From NCBI RefSeq assembly GCF_934561735.1, contig NZ_CAKTGT010000003.1:186001-250000 (forward strand): a DNA stretch of 64,000 nucleotides. The letters run 5' to 3'. The translations under genes and the position numbers were made by a program. Positions 8,139-16,860 of this stretch are shown in pieces (the first letter of the stretch is position 1; each line of letters starts with the position of its first letter). Source of the stretch: an uncultured Eubacterium sp. (lineage in GTDB: Bacteria; Bacillota; Clostridia; Oscillospirales; Acutalibacteraceae). The notes under the pieces are model-generated. The model was not told the DNA's origin, made no database searches, and saw nothing but the letters and a program-made list of their open reading frames with translations.

Positions 8139-8744
8139 TCATTCCTTAATTTCATCCGCTATATAAACGGTATAAAAAAATCCGTTGCTTGCCTCAAAAT
8201 CTTTAAAAGGTACGCACATTATCAATGTGTTTTTCTTTTTAAAATCGGATATTTCATCACGGGCAACGGCATATTCGATTTTGCTTATTTGATAATGATA
8301 AGTGCCGTTTTTGTAAAATTCAACATCTATTTTATCACCGATTTCGGCTTTATGAAGATTTCTGAACTCTGCATCGGAGTTTTTGCCGATAATCATAACA
8401 CAACCGTTATTCCACGGCTCCTTTGAGTCTTTTAAAAGAGAAGCGGCATTGGAATTTTCATTTTCCGAATCAAAGGTAACGGCACATCCGAGTGCAACAT
8501 TTTCCGAACTGAGCCAACCTATAAATCTATTGTGATTAAGCTCGGAAAATTTATTGTACTTTGTAGGAAACATATCATAATCTTTAACATTATATTGTGT
8601 AACTGCGTGCACCTTATCTGTGGCAACAGGGAGCGAGTCTATAAATTTTGGAACAACAACGGTTGCCGTAATTATTAAAACCGCCAAAACCAAAAGCGGG
8701 TAAATAACCGCCCTTTTTATATACGAAGATTTTAAATCATTCAC
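8139..8744 (-). CDS. Sortase-like protein lacking catalytic His and Arg
   Basis: A 201-aa protein with a GTG start (GGAGG 8 bases upstream), an N-terminal membrane anchor and a C-terminal region aligning with the sortase fold. The stretch VMIIGKNSDAEFRNLHKAE followed by IGDKI matches the sortase motif around the catalytic His, but the His position is Lys (IGKNS instead of GHxx). The TLxTC motif is present as TLIMC, keeping the Cys, but no Arg follows in the last strand (FFYTVYIADE). Two of three catalytic residues therefore seem lost. It may be a non-catalytic relative or use altered chemistry. Confidence is high for the relationship, lower for function. Confidence 0.7.
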   Translation of the reverse strand: MNDLKSSYIKRAVIYPLLVLAVLIITATVVVPKFIDSLPVATDKVHAVTQYNVKDYDMFPTKYNKFSELNHNRFIGWLSSENVALGCAVTFDSENENSNAASLLKDSKEPWNNGCVMIIGKNSDAEFRNLHKAEIGDKIDVEFYKNGTYHYQISKIEYAVARDEISDFKKKNTLIMCVPFKDFEASNGFFYTVYIADEIKE

Positions 8745-8806
8745 AATATCGCCTCCACCTGTATAATACTAAACCAATTATATATTATTAATCGAAAAAA
8801 GACAAG

Positions 8807-8837
8807 AAAAAAGTGCCCTCGATTGGGGGGCACTTTT
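8807..8837 (-). terminator. Intrinsic terminator after PFOR
   Basis: Arms AAAAGTGCCC (8809-8818) and GGGCACTTTT (8828-8837). Read on the minus strand a T run follows, 13 bases beyond the PFOR stop codon. Confidence 0.85.
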
Positions 8838-8850
8838 ATTTGTTTACCGA

Positions 8851-11800
8851 TTATTCTGCATCAGGAGCGTAGAAATCAACAAGCTTTGCAAGTTTGTTGT
8901 ACTTTTCAATAGAATTATCGGCAGCGATTGAGAAGAGTTGTTCTGCCTTGCCAGGGAAGGATCTCTTAAGAGCAGAATATCTTGTTTCACCTTCGATAAA
9001 TTCTACATAGTCGGCTGTAGGAGCCTTAGAGTCAAGGCTGAACGGATTCTTGCCTTCAGGAATAAGAGCAGGATTGTAACGGAAGAGGTTCCAATAACCT
9101 GCTGCAACAGCCTTCTTTTGTTCCATCTGGTTAAACGGCATCTTGATACCGTGATTGATACAAGGTGCATAGCAGATAACAAGTGAAGGACCATGGTAAG
9201 CGGCAGCTTCCTGGAATGCCTTTAAGCATTGGTTGGCATTTGCACCCATAGCAACCTGTGCTACATATACATAGCCGTAAGACATAGCAATTTGAGCCAA
9301 ATCCTTTTTCTTGACAATCTTACCCGAAGCGGCAAACTTGGCAACAGCACCCGTAGGTGTTGACTTTGAAGCCTGTCCGCCTGTGTTAGAATAAACTTCT
9401 GTATCGAATACAACGATGTTTACATCTTCGTTAGAAGCGATTACATGGTCAAGACCGCCGAAACCGATATCATAAGCCCAACCGTCACCGCCGAAGATGA
9501 ACTGATACTTCTTAGCGGCATAATCCGAATCCTTAAGGAAGTCTGCTGCGGCATCTGCTGCTTCGCCCGAAAGGTTTGCACCCTTGAGAGCTGCAATAAG
9601 AGCATCTGCGTCAACATCGTTCTTTGCGGCGTCATCATAAGTTGAAAGCCATGCGTCTGCTTCCTTAACGCCTGCCTTAGAAAGAACTTCTGCGTCTGCG
9701 GCAAGTCTTTCTCTGATTTGCTTTTGAGCAAGGTACATACCGTAACCGAACTCTGCGTTATCCTCAAAGAGTGAGTTTGACCAAGCAGGACCGTGACCGT
9801 TCTTGTCAACCGTATAAGGAGTTGAAGGTGCTGAACCGCCCCAGATTGATGAACAACCCGTTGCGTTTGCGATGTACATTTTGTCACCGTAAAGCTGTGT
9901 AACAAGCTTTGCATAAGGTGTTTCACCGCAGCCTGCGCAAGCACCCGAGAATTCAAGATAAGGCTTTCTGAACTGAACGCCGATTGTATTAGGAGTAAGA
10001 ACTTCCGGCTTTGCAGGAGTATCTACAAGAGCGTCGAAAGACTTTTGTACATGAAGCTGAGAAGCAATAGGCTTCATAGTGAGCGACTTTGTAGGGCAAA
10101 CATTTGCACAAGAGCCGCAACCTGTACAGTCAAGAGCAGAAACAATAAGTGCATATTGATAATCTGTTCTCTTATGCTTAATCATTGTTGTGCCTTCAGG
10201 AGCTGCCTTTGCCTCTTCTTCGTTCATAACGATAGGTCTGATAACAGCGTGAGGGCAAACCATTGAACAAAGGTTACATTGTGCGCACTTTGTAGGGTCC
10301 CATTCAGGAACAGAGATAGCGATACCTCTCTTTTCAAATGCGGCAGAACCTTGAGGATATACACCGTCGGCACTGTCAACAAATGCAGATACAGGAAGGT
10401 CGTCACCGTGGAGTCTGCCTACAGGGTCAAGAATATCCTTAACAAACTTCTTCATTTCAGGTCTGTCTGTGTCAACATGCATTTCTGCCTTTTCGTCAAC
10501 AGCATCCTTCCAAGAAGCAGGAACATCAATCTTAACAACTTCCTTTGAGCCTCTGTCGATACCGTTGCAGTTTGAGTTTACAACAGCTTCGCCCTTCTTT
10601 GAGAACTTTGCAACAACCTTTTCCTTCATATATCCGATTGCTTCGTCAACAGGGAGAATACCGCTGATTGTGAAGAATGCCGACTGAAGAATTGTTGAAG
10701 CTCTGCCCGGAAGACCGACTTCTTCGGCAATCTTGATACCGTTGATTGTGTAGAAGTTGATATTGTTTTCTGCAATATATCTCTTCATAGATGCAGGAAG
10801 TTCTTTGTCAAGCTCTTCCGGAGTCCAAATGCAGTTGAGGAGGAATGTACCGCCCGGTACAAGGTCCTGAACCATATCATATTTTGTTACATATGAAGGG
10901 TTGTGGCAAGCAACAAAGTTTGCCTTGTTAATCAAATATGTTGATGTAATCGGTGATGAACCGAAACGAAGATGAGATACGGTGATACCGCCCGACTTCT
11001 TTGAGTCATAGAAGAAGTAACCCTGAGCATACATATCCGTATGGTCGCCGATAATCTTGATAGAGTCTTTGTTTGCACCTACAGTACCGTCTGAGCCAAG
11101 ACCCCAGAACTTACAAGATGTTGTTCCGGCAGGAGTTGTATCAGGAGTTTCTGTGATAGGCAACGAAAGATTTGTAACATCATCGTCAATAGAAAGAACA
11201 AATTGCTGCTTTGGTTCAGGTGCAGACATATTTGCAAATACTGCAATAACATGAGCAGGAAGTGTATCCTTTGAACCCAAGCCGTAACGACCGCCGTAAA
11301 CAGGAACTGCATCGAACTTTGAGCCTTTAAGAGCGGCAACAACATCAAGATAAAGAGGTTCGCCGAGTGAGCCCGGTTCCTTAGTTCTGTCGATAACCGA
11401 AATGTGCTTTACGGTTTCAGGCAACACACCGATAAGGTGCTTTGCGGAAAATGGTCTGTAAAGGTGAACACATACCATACCAACCTTTTCACCTCTTGCG
11501 TTGAGGAAGTCAACTGTTTCCTTAATAGTGTCGCAAACAGAACCCATAGCGATGATAACACGCTCTGCGTCAGGTGCACCGTAATAGTTAAAGAGTTGAT
11601 AATTTGTACCGATTTTTTCATTAACCTTGTTCATATATGCTTCTGTTGCGGCAACAGCATCTGCATAATACTTGTTACAAGCTTCTCTGTGCTGGAAGAA
11701 AATATCCGAATTTTCTGCCGAGCCGCGAAGAACAGGGTGCTCCGGATTCAATGCTCTTGCTCTGAAATCCGCAACATCCTGCGGGTCAAGCATATCTCTG

Positions 11801-12372
11801 AGGTCTTCATAATCCCAAGTTTCAATCTTCTGAACTTCGTGAGAAGTACGGAAACCGTCAAAGAAATGAAGATAAGGAACACGGCTCTTGAGAGTTGCAA
11901 GGTGAGCAACTGCGCCAAGGTCCATAACCTCTTGAACATTTGCTGAACAAAGCATAGCATAACCTGTTTGACGGCATGCCATAACGTCGGAATGATCGCC
12001 GAAAATGTTAAGTGCGTGAGTTGATACGCAACGAGCAGAAACATGAATTACGCTCGGAATAAGTTCGCCGGCAATCTTGTACATATTAGGAATCATCAAA
12101 AGAAGACCCTGTGATGCTGTGTAAGTAGTGGTCAATGCACCTGCCGAAAGTGAGCCGTGAACAGCACCTGCTGCACCTGCCTCGGATTCAAGCTCGGCAA
12201 CCTTTACGGTTTGACCGAATAAATTCTTTACACCCTTTGCTGCCATAGCATCGGTTTCTTCTGCCATTGGTGAAGAAGGTGTAATAGGATAGATAGCTGC
12301 AACTTCGGTAAACGCATAGCTTACATGAGCGGCTGCACTGTTACCATCCATGGTTTTTTTAGCTCTTGCCAT
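8851..12372 (-). CDS. nifJ: Pyruvate:ferredoxin (flavodoxin) oxidoreductase
   Basis: A 1173-aa single-chain PFOR, which oxidises pyruvate with CoA to acetyl-CoA and CO2 and reduces ferredoxin. The order of domains is standard: an N-terminal alpha-type domain (IYPITPSSPMAE), a transketolase-like region, a gamma-type domain, a ferredoxin-like insert with two 4Fe-4S motifs (CAQCNLCSMVCP and CTGCGSCANVCP), and a C-terminal TPP-binding part (CAGCGETPY, GCSSIWGG, GGDGWAYDIGFGG, TEVYSNTGGQ) with the fourth-cluster cysteines. The start at 12372 is fixed by GGAGG 8 bases upstream; a 51-codon upstream extension is unlike the family. Expected to be cytosolic and highly expressed. Confidence 0.98.
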   Translation of the reverse strand: MARAKKTMDGNSAAAHVSYAFTEVAAIYPITPSSPMAEETDAMAAKGVKNLFGQTVKVAELESEAGAAGAVHGSLSAGALTTTYTASQGLLLMIPNMYKIAGELIPSVIHVSARCVSTHALNIFGDHSDVMACRQTGYAMLCSANVQEVMDLGAVAHLATLKSRVPYLHFFDGFRTSHEVQKIETWDYEDLRDMLDPQDVADFRARALNPEHPVLRGSAENSDIFFQHREACNKYYADAVAATEAYMNKVNEKIGTNYQLFNYYGAPDAERVIIAMGSVCDTIKETVDFLNARGEKVGMVCVHLYRPFSAKHLIGVLPETVKHISVIDRTKEPGSLGEPLYLDVVAALKGSKFDAVPVYGGRYGLGSKDTLPAHVIAVFANMSAPEPKQQFVLSIDDDVTNLSLPITETPDTTPAGTTSCKFWGLGSDGTVGANKDSIKIIGDHTDMYAQGYFFYDSKKSGGITVSHLRFGSSPITSTYLINKANFVACHNPSYVTKYDMVQDLVPGGTFLLNCIWTPEELDKELPASMKRYIAENNINFYTINGIKIAEEVGLPGRASTILQSAFFTISGILPVDEAIGYMKEKVVAKFSKKGEAVVNSNCNGIDRGSKEVVKIDVPASWKDAVDEKAEMHVDTDRPEMKKFVKDILDPVGRLHGDDLPVSAFVDSADGVYPQGSAAFEKRGIAISVPEWDPTKCAQCNLCSMVCPHAVIRPIVMNEEEAKAAPEGTTMIKHKRTDYQYALIVSALDCTGCGSCANVCPTKSLTMKPIASQLHVQKSFDALVDTPAKPEVLTPNTIGVQFRKPYLEFSGACAGCGETPYAKLVTQLYGDKMYIANATGCSSIWGGSAPSTPYTVDKNGHGPAWSNSLFEDNAEFGYGMYLAQKQIRERLAADAEVLSKAGVKEADAWLSTYDDAAKNDVDADALIAALKGANLSGEAADAAADFLKDSDYAAKKYQFIFGGDGWAYDIGFGGLDHVIASNEDVNIVVFDTEVYSNTGGQASKSTPTGAVAKFAASGKIVKKKDLAQIAMSYGYVYVAQVAMGANANQCLKAFQEAAAYHGPSLVICYAPCINHGIKMPFNQMEQKKAVAAGYWNLFRYNPALIPEGKNPFSLDSKAPTADYVEFIEGETRYSALKRSFPGKAEQLFSIAADNSIEKYNKLAKLVDFYAPDAE

Positions 12373-12410
12373 TGGAAATTCCCTCCATATAAAAAATTCA
12401 AAATAGCAAT

Positions 12411-12429
12411 TTGGGTATAATTTACCCAA
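12411..12429. promoter_or_regulatory. Operator-like palindrome in the PFOR leader
   Basis: TTGGGTA-taatt-TACCCAA, perfect 7-bp arms, placed about 6 bases after the predicted PFOR transcription start. It can be a repressor site on DNA or a small hairpin in the mRNA leader. It does not match the Rex consensus (TTGTTAA-n4-TTAACAA). Confidence 0.45.
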
Positions 12430-12441
12430 GTTTTCTATGTA

Positions 12442-12470
12442 ATTATAACACTCTGCGTCGTCAAATTCAA
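12442..12470 (-). promoter_or_regulatory. Predicted PFOR promoter
   Basis: Minus strand TTGAAT (12465-12470), 17 bp, TATAAT (12442-12447). Start predicted near 12435, giving a leader of about 63 nt. Confidence 0.65.
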
Positions 12471-12532
12471 CATAATAAAATAAAAATTTCAATAAATTAA
12501 TCATTTTTTTGTAAATTTTTAACAAATATAAA

Positions 12533-12561
12533 AAAGTCCTCCTGAAATCACGGAGGACTTT
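12533..12561 (-). terminator. Intrinsic terminator after the RluA operon
   Basis: AAAGTCCTCC (12533-12542) pairs with GGAGGACTTT (12552-12561). On the minus strand it ends in a T6 run just beyond the stop codon at 12564. Confidence 0.85.
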
Positions 12562-12563
12562 AT

Positions 12564-13016
12564 TTACTTAATTCGAGCCTTGAATTCGTCATCAATGGCT
12601 TTGAGCGTGTGCTTTGTGGTAAGACCGAGTTCAATCGTCACCACGCTGTCGTCATCAAGAAAAATAATAATGTGCGAATAGCGGTCAACAAAATTCTTTT
12701 TTAGGCTTGCTTTGGTATCTCTGCCGGTTTGAACTTTTTTAATATGCGAATATTCAAACACATTGTTTTCGTCAACGCCTGTAAATTCCACCTTATCGGA
12801 GGTGAAGCGAACACCTGTTTTGAGCACTTCTTTAGCCATAAGCACAACGATAACGGCGGCAACAACTTCCACCAAAACATAAACGCCGACTTTCCAATCG
12901 AAGCCCTCAACAACCTTTGTGCCGCAAAAATACGCATTAACCGCCACGGCAACAGCCATGGCAAGTGTCACCGCCGCCGTAATCGGCGACAGGCACATAA
13001 CAAATCTATCTTTCAT
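12564..13016 (-). CDS. Small membrane protein, PH-like C-terminal domain suspected
   Basis: A 150-aa protein with two N-terminal hydrophobic segments (residues about 6-30 and 38-60) and a ~85-residue soluble beta-rich tail (VRFTSDKVEFTG, FEYSHIKKVQTG), reminiscent of bacterial PH-like domains. This resemblance is by eye only. The ATG overlaps the TGA of the upstream pseudouridine synthase (shared base 13016), with AAAGGG before it, so it is translationally coupled. Function unknown. Confidence 0.75.
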   Translation of the reverse strand: MKDRFVMCLSPITAAVTLAMAVAVAVNAYFCGTKVVEGFDWKVGVYVLVEVVAAVIVVLMAKEVLKTGVRFTSDKVEFTGVDENNVFEYSHIKKVQTGRDTKASLKKNFVDRYSHIIIFLDDDSVVTIELGLTTKHTLKAIDDEFKARIK

Positions 13017-13963
13017 CAATAAACCCTTTTCCTGAATTTTTCCAAAATCGGACAATTAGAAGATTCAAATTCTCTGCCGTTGAGATAATCCAAAATTCCT
13101 GCATCGGTAGTGAAATTAAACTTCAACTTATATGAATAAAGTTCCTGCTTAAATCTGCCGTGATGTGAGCCGTACTTGCCGTCATTGAGGAGCGGATGAC
13201 CGATTGAAGCAAGGTGTGCCCTGATTTGATGCGTTCTGCCGGTAAGCAGTTCCACCTCAACAAGCGACAAATCATTGTAGCTGTCAAGCACGGTGTATTT
13301 TGTTCTGCAAAGCTTTGCACCGTCTGTTTCGGTTTGAGTAACCTTAACCATATTTTTCTTGGTGTCCTTAATGAGCCAGCCTGTCAGCACATCGCTTTTT
13401 TTGTCAAAAACGCCCTCTGTAACGGTTAAATAAAGCTTATCAATTTCCCTGTCCTTAATCTTTTGATTGAGAATTTTGAGCGATTGATAGTTCTTTGCAC
13501 CGATAACAATGCCGCCCGTGTTTCGGTCAATTCTGTTGGCAAGTGACGGAGTGAAGCTATTTTCTTCCTCAGGCTTATACTCGCCCTTGTCATAAAGATA
13601 GCGTTTCATCGAGGCAACAAGAGTGTTGACATATTCCTTGCCGTCGGGATGACAAAGCTCGCCCTGTTTTTTATCCATAAGAATAACATTTTCGTCCTCA
13701 TAGATAATAGACAGTTCTTTTGGAGCAGAAAGAAAATCATAATGCTTTTTCTTTTCCGCAAGCATATCATCGGGCAGATAAAGGTCAATCACATCGCCGT
13801 TAAGAAGCACCTGTTCGGGTGTGCAACGCTTGCGATTAACCTTGATATTCTTTTTTCTGATTTGCTTAAACATCATCGACTTGGGGAGGGTTGCAAAGTG
13901 CTTTTGCAAAAACTTATCAACTCTCTGTCCCGCATCATTTGAATTAACTGTTACACTTTTCAT
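13016..13963 (-). CDS. RluA-family rRNA/tRNA pseudouridine synthase
   Basis: A 315-aa enzyme that isomerises uridine in structured RNA. It has an N-terminal S4 RNA-binding domain (AGQRVDKFLQKHF) and the catalytic signature with the essential Asp in ANRIDRNTGG (family RxDxxTxG). TGRTHQIRAHLASIGHPLLN is the conserved RluA C-terminal motif. The exact target cannot be told between RluA, RluC and RluD types. The ATG at 13963 sits exactly 7 bases after a consensus -10 box, so the message appears leaderless; the longer TTG start at 13987 would lie upstream of that transcription start. Confidence 0.93.
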   Translation of the reverse strand: MKSVTVNSNDAGQRVDKFLQKHFATLPKSMMFKQIRKKNIKVNRKRCTPEQVLLNGDVIDLYLPDDMLAEKKKHYDFLSAPKELSIIYEDENVILMDKKQGELCHPDGKEYVNTLVASMKRYLYDKGEYKPEEENSFTPSLANRIDRNTGGIVIGAKNYQSLKILNQKIKDREIDKLYLTVTEGVFDKKSDVLTGWLIKDTKKNMVKVTQTETDGAKLCRTKYTVLDSYNDLSLVEVELLTGRTHQIRAHLASIGHPLLNDGKYGSHHGRFKQELYSYKLKFNFTTDAGILDYLNGREFESSNCPILEKFRKRVY

Positions 13964-13969
13964 AGGTGT

Positions 13970-13998
13970 ATTATATTCTATTTGCAAGCCATAGTCAA
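13970..13998 (-). promoter_or_regulatory. Consensus promoter giving a leaderless transcript
   Basis: Minus strand TTGACT (13993-13998), exactly 17 bp, TATAAT (13970-13975). The first base of the ATG lies 7 bases beyond the -10 box, where transcription would begin. Confidence 0.8.
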
Positions 13999-14017
13999 AT
14001 ATGTATTTGACCTTGAT

Positions 14018-15499
14018 TTACTCCAATTCTATTTTAAAGCAAAGCGGCATTGAATAATCCGCATTGCCGTTCGGCATAAATTCCATATACTTTTTGCCTC
14101 TGACAAAAGAAAGTTCTTCGCCCGAGTCAAGTTGTGTAACACGCTTAACAATCAAGTCTTGATTAATCTTTTTGAATGTTTTTATTCTAACAGGCTTTGA
14201 CGCTTTGGGTTTCATCCAAAAAGCATATACAGAGCCGTTTTTGTATGTAAAGCGAAAATCTCTGCTTTTGTACGGCTTTGTTTTGTTGTCTTGGAAAAAT
14301 CCGTCCTTGGCATTAACCTTGCCCTCGCCAAATGTTTTCCAAGCAGTTGTGTCATAAATTCCGTCACCGTTTTTCTGCAACCATTTGCCGATTGAACGGA
14401 GAATTTGAGTTTCTTCTTTTGTAATCGTTCCGTCAGGCTTAGGGCCGACATTAAGAAGCATATTGCCGTTTTTGCTGACAATATCAATAAGATCTGTAAC
14501 AATATGATACGGCGTTTTGAAGTTGTTTGTTTTTGTATAACCCCACGAATTTTTGCCTATTGCCGTGCAGGTTTGCCAATGCTCGGGAGAAATATCGGTG
14601 AGTGCTCCACGCTCAACATCTCGAGTTGCAATTCCCGGTGCAAATGCGTTGCACTTGTAATTTATCGAAACATCTTTGCCCCACTCCAAAGCACGATTGT
14701 AATAATAAGCGGCAAATTTTTTGAGGTACGGCTTAAACGCCTTGTTATGAATCCACCAATCAAAATACACAACTGACGGTTGATATTTATCCACAAACTC
14801 GCAATTTCGCACCAACCAATCCTGCAAAAACTCCTCGGTAGGTGCAGTGCCCCTTACATCGTTTGTGGTTTGACCCATTTTTAACGCTCCGAGTTCATCA
14901 CAATAATAAGCCGGACCGTAAAAATCGGCGTAATTTTCATCGTTTACATCGCTGTCAATCGTTCTGCCCATATTCATAAAAAAGAAATGCTCGGCTCTGT
15001 GATTTGAAGCACAAAACTCCAATCCCTGCTGTTCACAAGACGCTTTTATTTCACCGACAACATCACGCTTAACACCCATATTAACAGCATTCCATCTGTT
15101 GAACTCAGTGCCGTACATAGCAAATCCGTCATGATGTTCCGCAACGGGCATAACATATTTTGCTCCGCTTTCATTAAACAAATTCACCCATTTGTCGGCA
15201 GAAAAGTTTTCGCCCTTAAACATAGGAATAAAATCCTTATAGCCGAAATCCTTTTGTTTGCCGTAGGTTTTGATATGGTGGCGGTATGACGGCTTGGTTT
15301 TGTCATACATTTCCCTGCTGTACCATTCGTTTGAATAGCCCGGAACGCTGTAAACGCCCCAATGAATGAAAATGCCGAACTTTGCATTTTTATACCATTT
15401 GGGCGGTGTGTGAGTGCAGAGAGAAGCGTTGTTGTCCTTAAATTTTCCGTTTGCAATAACAGAATCAATTTGAAGCAAATAATCTTTTTGAGTCATCAT
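14018..15499 (-). CDS. GH29 alpha-L-fucosidase, intracellular
   Basis: A 493-aa glycoside hydrolase removing terminal alpha-L-fucose. GH29 signatures are present: WYKNAKFGIFIHWGVYSVPG near residue 35, AEHHDGFAMY, and the nucleophile Asp in VVYFDWW. There is no signal peptide, so it works on imported oligosaccharides. GGAG lies close to two adjacent ATG codons; the second (15496) has better spacing. It is separated from the upstream alcohol dehydrogenase by a terminator. Fucose is inferred from family membership. Confidence 0.93.
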   Translation of the reverse strand: MMTQKDYLLQIDSVIANGKFKDNNASLCTHTPPKWYKNAKFGIFIHWGVYSVPGYSNEWYSREMYDKTKPSYRHHIKTYGKQKDFGYKDFIPMFKGENFSADKWVNLFNESGAKYVMPVAEHHDGFAMYGTEFNRWNAVNMGVKRDVVGEIKASCEQQGLEFCASNHRAEHFFFMNMGRTIDSDVNDENYADFYGPAYYCDELGALKMGQTTNDVRGTAPTEEFLQDWLVRNCEFVDKYQPSVVYFDWWIHNKAFKPYLKKFAAYYYNRALEWGKDVSINYKCNAFAPGIATRDVERGALTDISPEHWQTCTAIGKNSWGYTKTNNFKTPYHIVTDLIDIVSKNGNMLLNVGPKPDGTITKEETQILRSIGKWLQKNGDGIYDTTAWKTFGEGKVNAKDGFFQDNKTKPYKSRDFRFTYKNGSVYAFWMKPKASKPVRIKTFKKINQDLIVKRVTQLDSGEELSFVRGKKYMEFMPNGNADYSMPLCFKIELE

Positions 15500-15515
15500 T
15501 ATCTCCTAAAAAAAC

Positions 15516-15539
15516 AAGCCGCGGAATTAACCACGGCTT
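15516..15539 (-). terminator. Terminator between alcohol dehydrogenase and fucosidase
   Basis: AAGCCGCGG / CCACGGCTT arms. The single mismatch becomes a G-U wobble on the minus-strand RNA, which then runs into TTGTTTTTTT. Confidence 0.75.
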
Positions 15540-15560
15540 ATTGATTTTTATTTAAAGCGA

Positions 15561-16772
15561 TTATGCCATAAAGCTGCGAATAACAGCCTCGCAATCCTTT
15601 GCGTCCATAATCTTTGGAACAGGATAAAGCGGATTACCTTCTTTAAGCGCACGCTTAACGAGAGTAGGCATATCCTCCTCCTTAATCATATCGAACTTTT
15701 CAGGGATGTTCATGGCAGCATTCATTCTGCGGATTTCGGCAATAAATGCCTTGCCCTTTTCCTCAACCGACATAGACGGAGTTGTAATTCCGATAATATC
15801 GGCAAGCTTTGCAAGCTGAGGATATGCAGAATCTGCATAATAATCAAGAACATAAGGCAAGATAACAGCGTTTGCCAAACCGTGAGGTGTGCCGTACAAA
15901 CCGCCGAGGTTGTGTGCAATAGCATGAACATAGCCTACATAAGCGTGAGTGAATGCACGACCCGCATAATAAGAGCCCTTGAGCATATTTTGTCTTGCTT
16001 CAAGATTCTTACCGTCGTTGTAAGCCTTTTCAAGATTTTCATGAATAAGCTTTGTAGCAATCTCTGCCTCTCTGATAGTGTCCTTTGTGTTGCTGTGGCC
16101 GATATATGCCTCAACAGCATGAGTCATTGCATCCATACCTGTTGTCGAAGTGATGTGTGGTGGCAGACCTACGGTAAGTTCCGGGTCAAGCACAGCATAC
16201 TTAGGACGAAGACAAGTATCGTTGATGGCATTTTTCTCATGAGTTTCGGGATCGGTTACAACAGCAGCAACTGTTGTTTCTGAGCCTGTACCTGCAGTAG
16301 TAGGTACTGCGAAAAATGGTGGAAGCTTTTTATGTACTTTAAGCTGGCCGCGCATATCTCTAACCGATTGATTAGGCTTTACAACTCTTGCACCGGCAGC
16401 CTTTGCACAGTCCATTGATGAACCGCCGCCGAATGCGATAATGCCTTGGCAACCGTTTTGGATATACATATCCTTGCAGTCCTCAATGTTAGGGATTGTA
16501 GGGTTTGGCTGAACGCCGTCATAAACGACATAATCAACGCCGACTTCTTCAAGCTTTGCAAAAAGCGGGTCAAGAAGATGAAGTCCCATAAGTCCCTTAT
16601 CGGTTACAACAAGAACCTTGCTGAGTCCCTTGCTCTTGATGAATTCAGGCAATCTGAGAACAGAACCCGCACCCTCAAGAAGCTCCGGCTCGGACCAATC
16701 CATAAAGCACATAGCAACCTTAAATACATTTTGGTAAATTCTGTACCAAATTTTCTTTAAAGTCCAGAGCAT
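15561..16772 (-). CDS. Iron-containing alcohol dehydrogenase (group III)
   Basis: A 403-aa cytosolic NAD(P)-dependent alcohol/aldehyde oxidoreductase. The nucleotide-binding motif GGGSSMDCAKA and the substrate region PTTAGTGSETT are intact. Metal ligands are in GMDAMTHAVEAY (Asp, His) and HAIAHNLGGLYGTPHG (His, His), the FucO-type pattern. GGAGG precedes the ATG. The first ~20 residues are longer than usual. The physiological substrate cannot be read from sequence; placement near a fucosidase and a sugar symporter allows a lactaldehyde reductase role, but general fermentation is equally possible. Confidence 0.93.
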   Translation of the reverse strand: MLWTLKKIWYRIYQNVFKVAMCFMDWSEPELLEGAGSVLRLPEFIKSKGLSKVLVVTDKGLMGLHLLDPLFAKLEEVGVDYVVYDGVQPNPTIPNIEDCKDMYIQNGCQGIIAFGGGSSMDCAKAAGARVVKPNQSVRDMRGQLKVHKKLPPFFAVPTTAGTGSETTVAAVVTDPETHEKNAINDTCLRPKYAVLDPELTVGLPPHITSTTGMDAMTHAVEAYIGHSNTKDTIREAEIATKLIHENLEKAYNDGKNLEARQNMLKGSYYAGRAFTHAYVGYVHAIAHNLGGLYGTPHGLANAVILPYVLDYYADSAYPQLAKLADIIGITTPSMSVEEKGKAFIAEIRRMNAAMNIPEKFDMIKEEDMPTLVKRALKEGNPLYPVPKIMDAKDCEAVIRSFMA

Positions 16773-16803
16773 TTTCTTTCCTCCTTAAAATATTGTCAAA
16801 TAT

Positions 16804-16832
16804 ATTTTACAAAAACTTTTGAAAAATTGCAA
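16804..16832 (-). promoter_or_regulatory. Candidate promoter of the alcohol dehydrogenase
   Basis: Minus strand TTGCAA (16827-16832), 17 bp, TAAAAT (16804-16809), about 30 bases upstream of the ATG. Confidence 0.5.
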
Positions 16833-16860
16833 TAGTAAATGTTAATTTTGTCCAAATAAA

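Noticed and set aside
11404..11946. A 180-codon plus-strand ORF inside PFOR
   Set aside because: It is a shadow of the strongly conserved PFOR reading frame, with Cys-rich nonsense composition.
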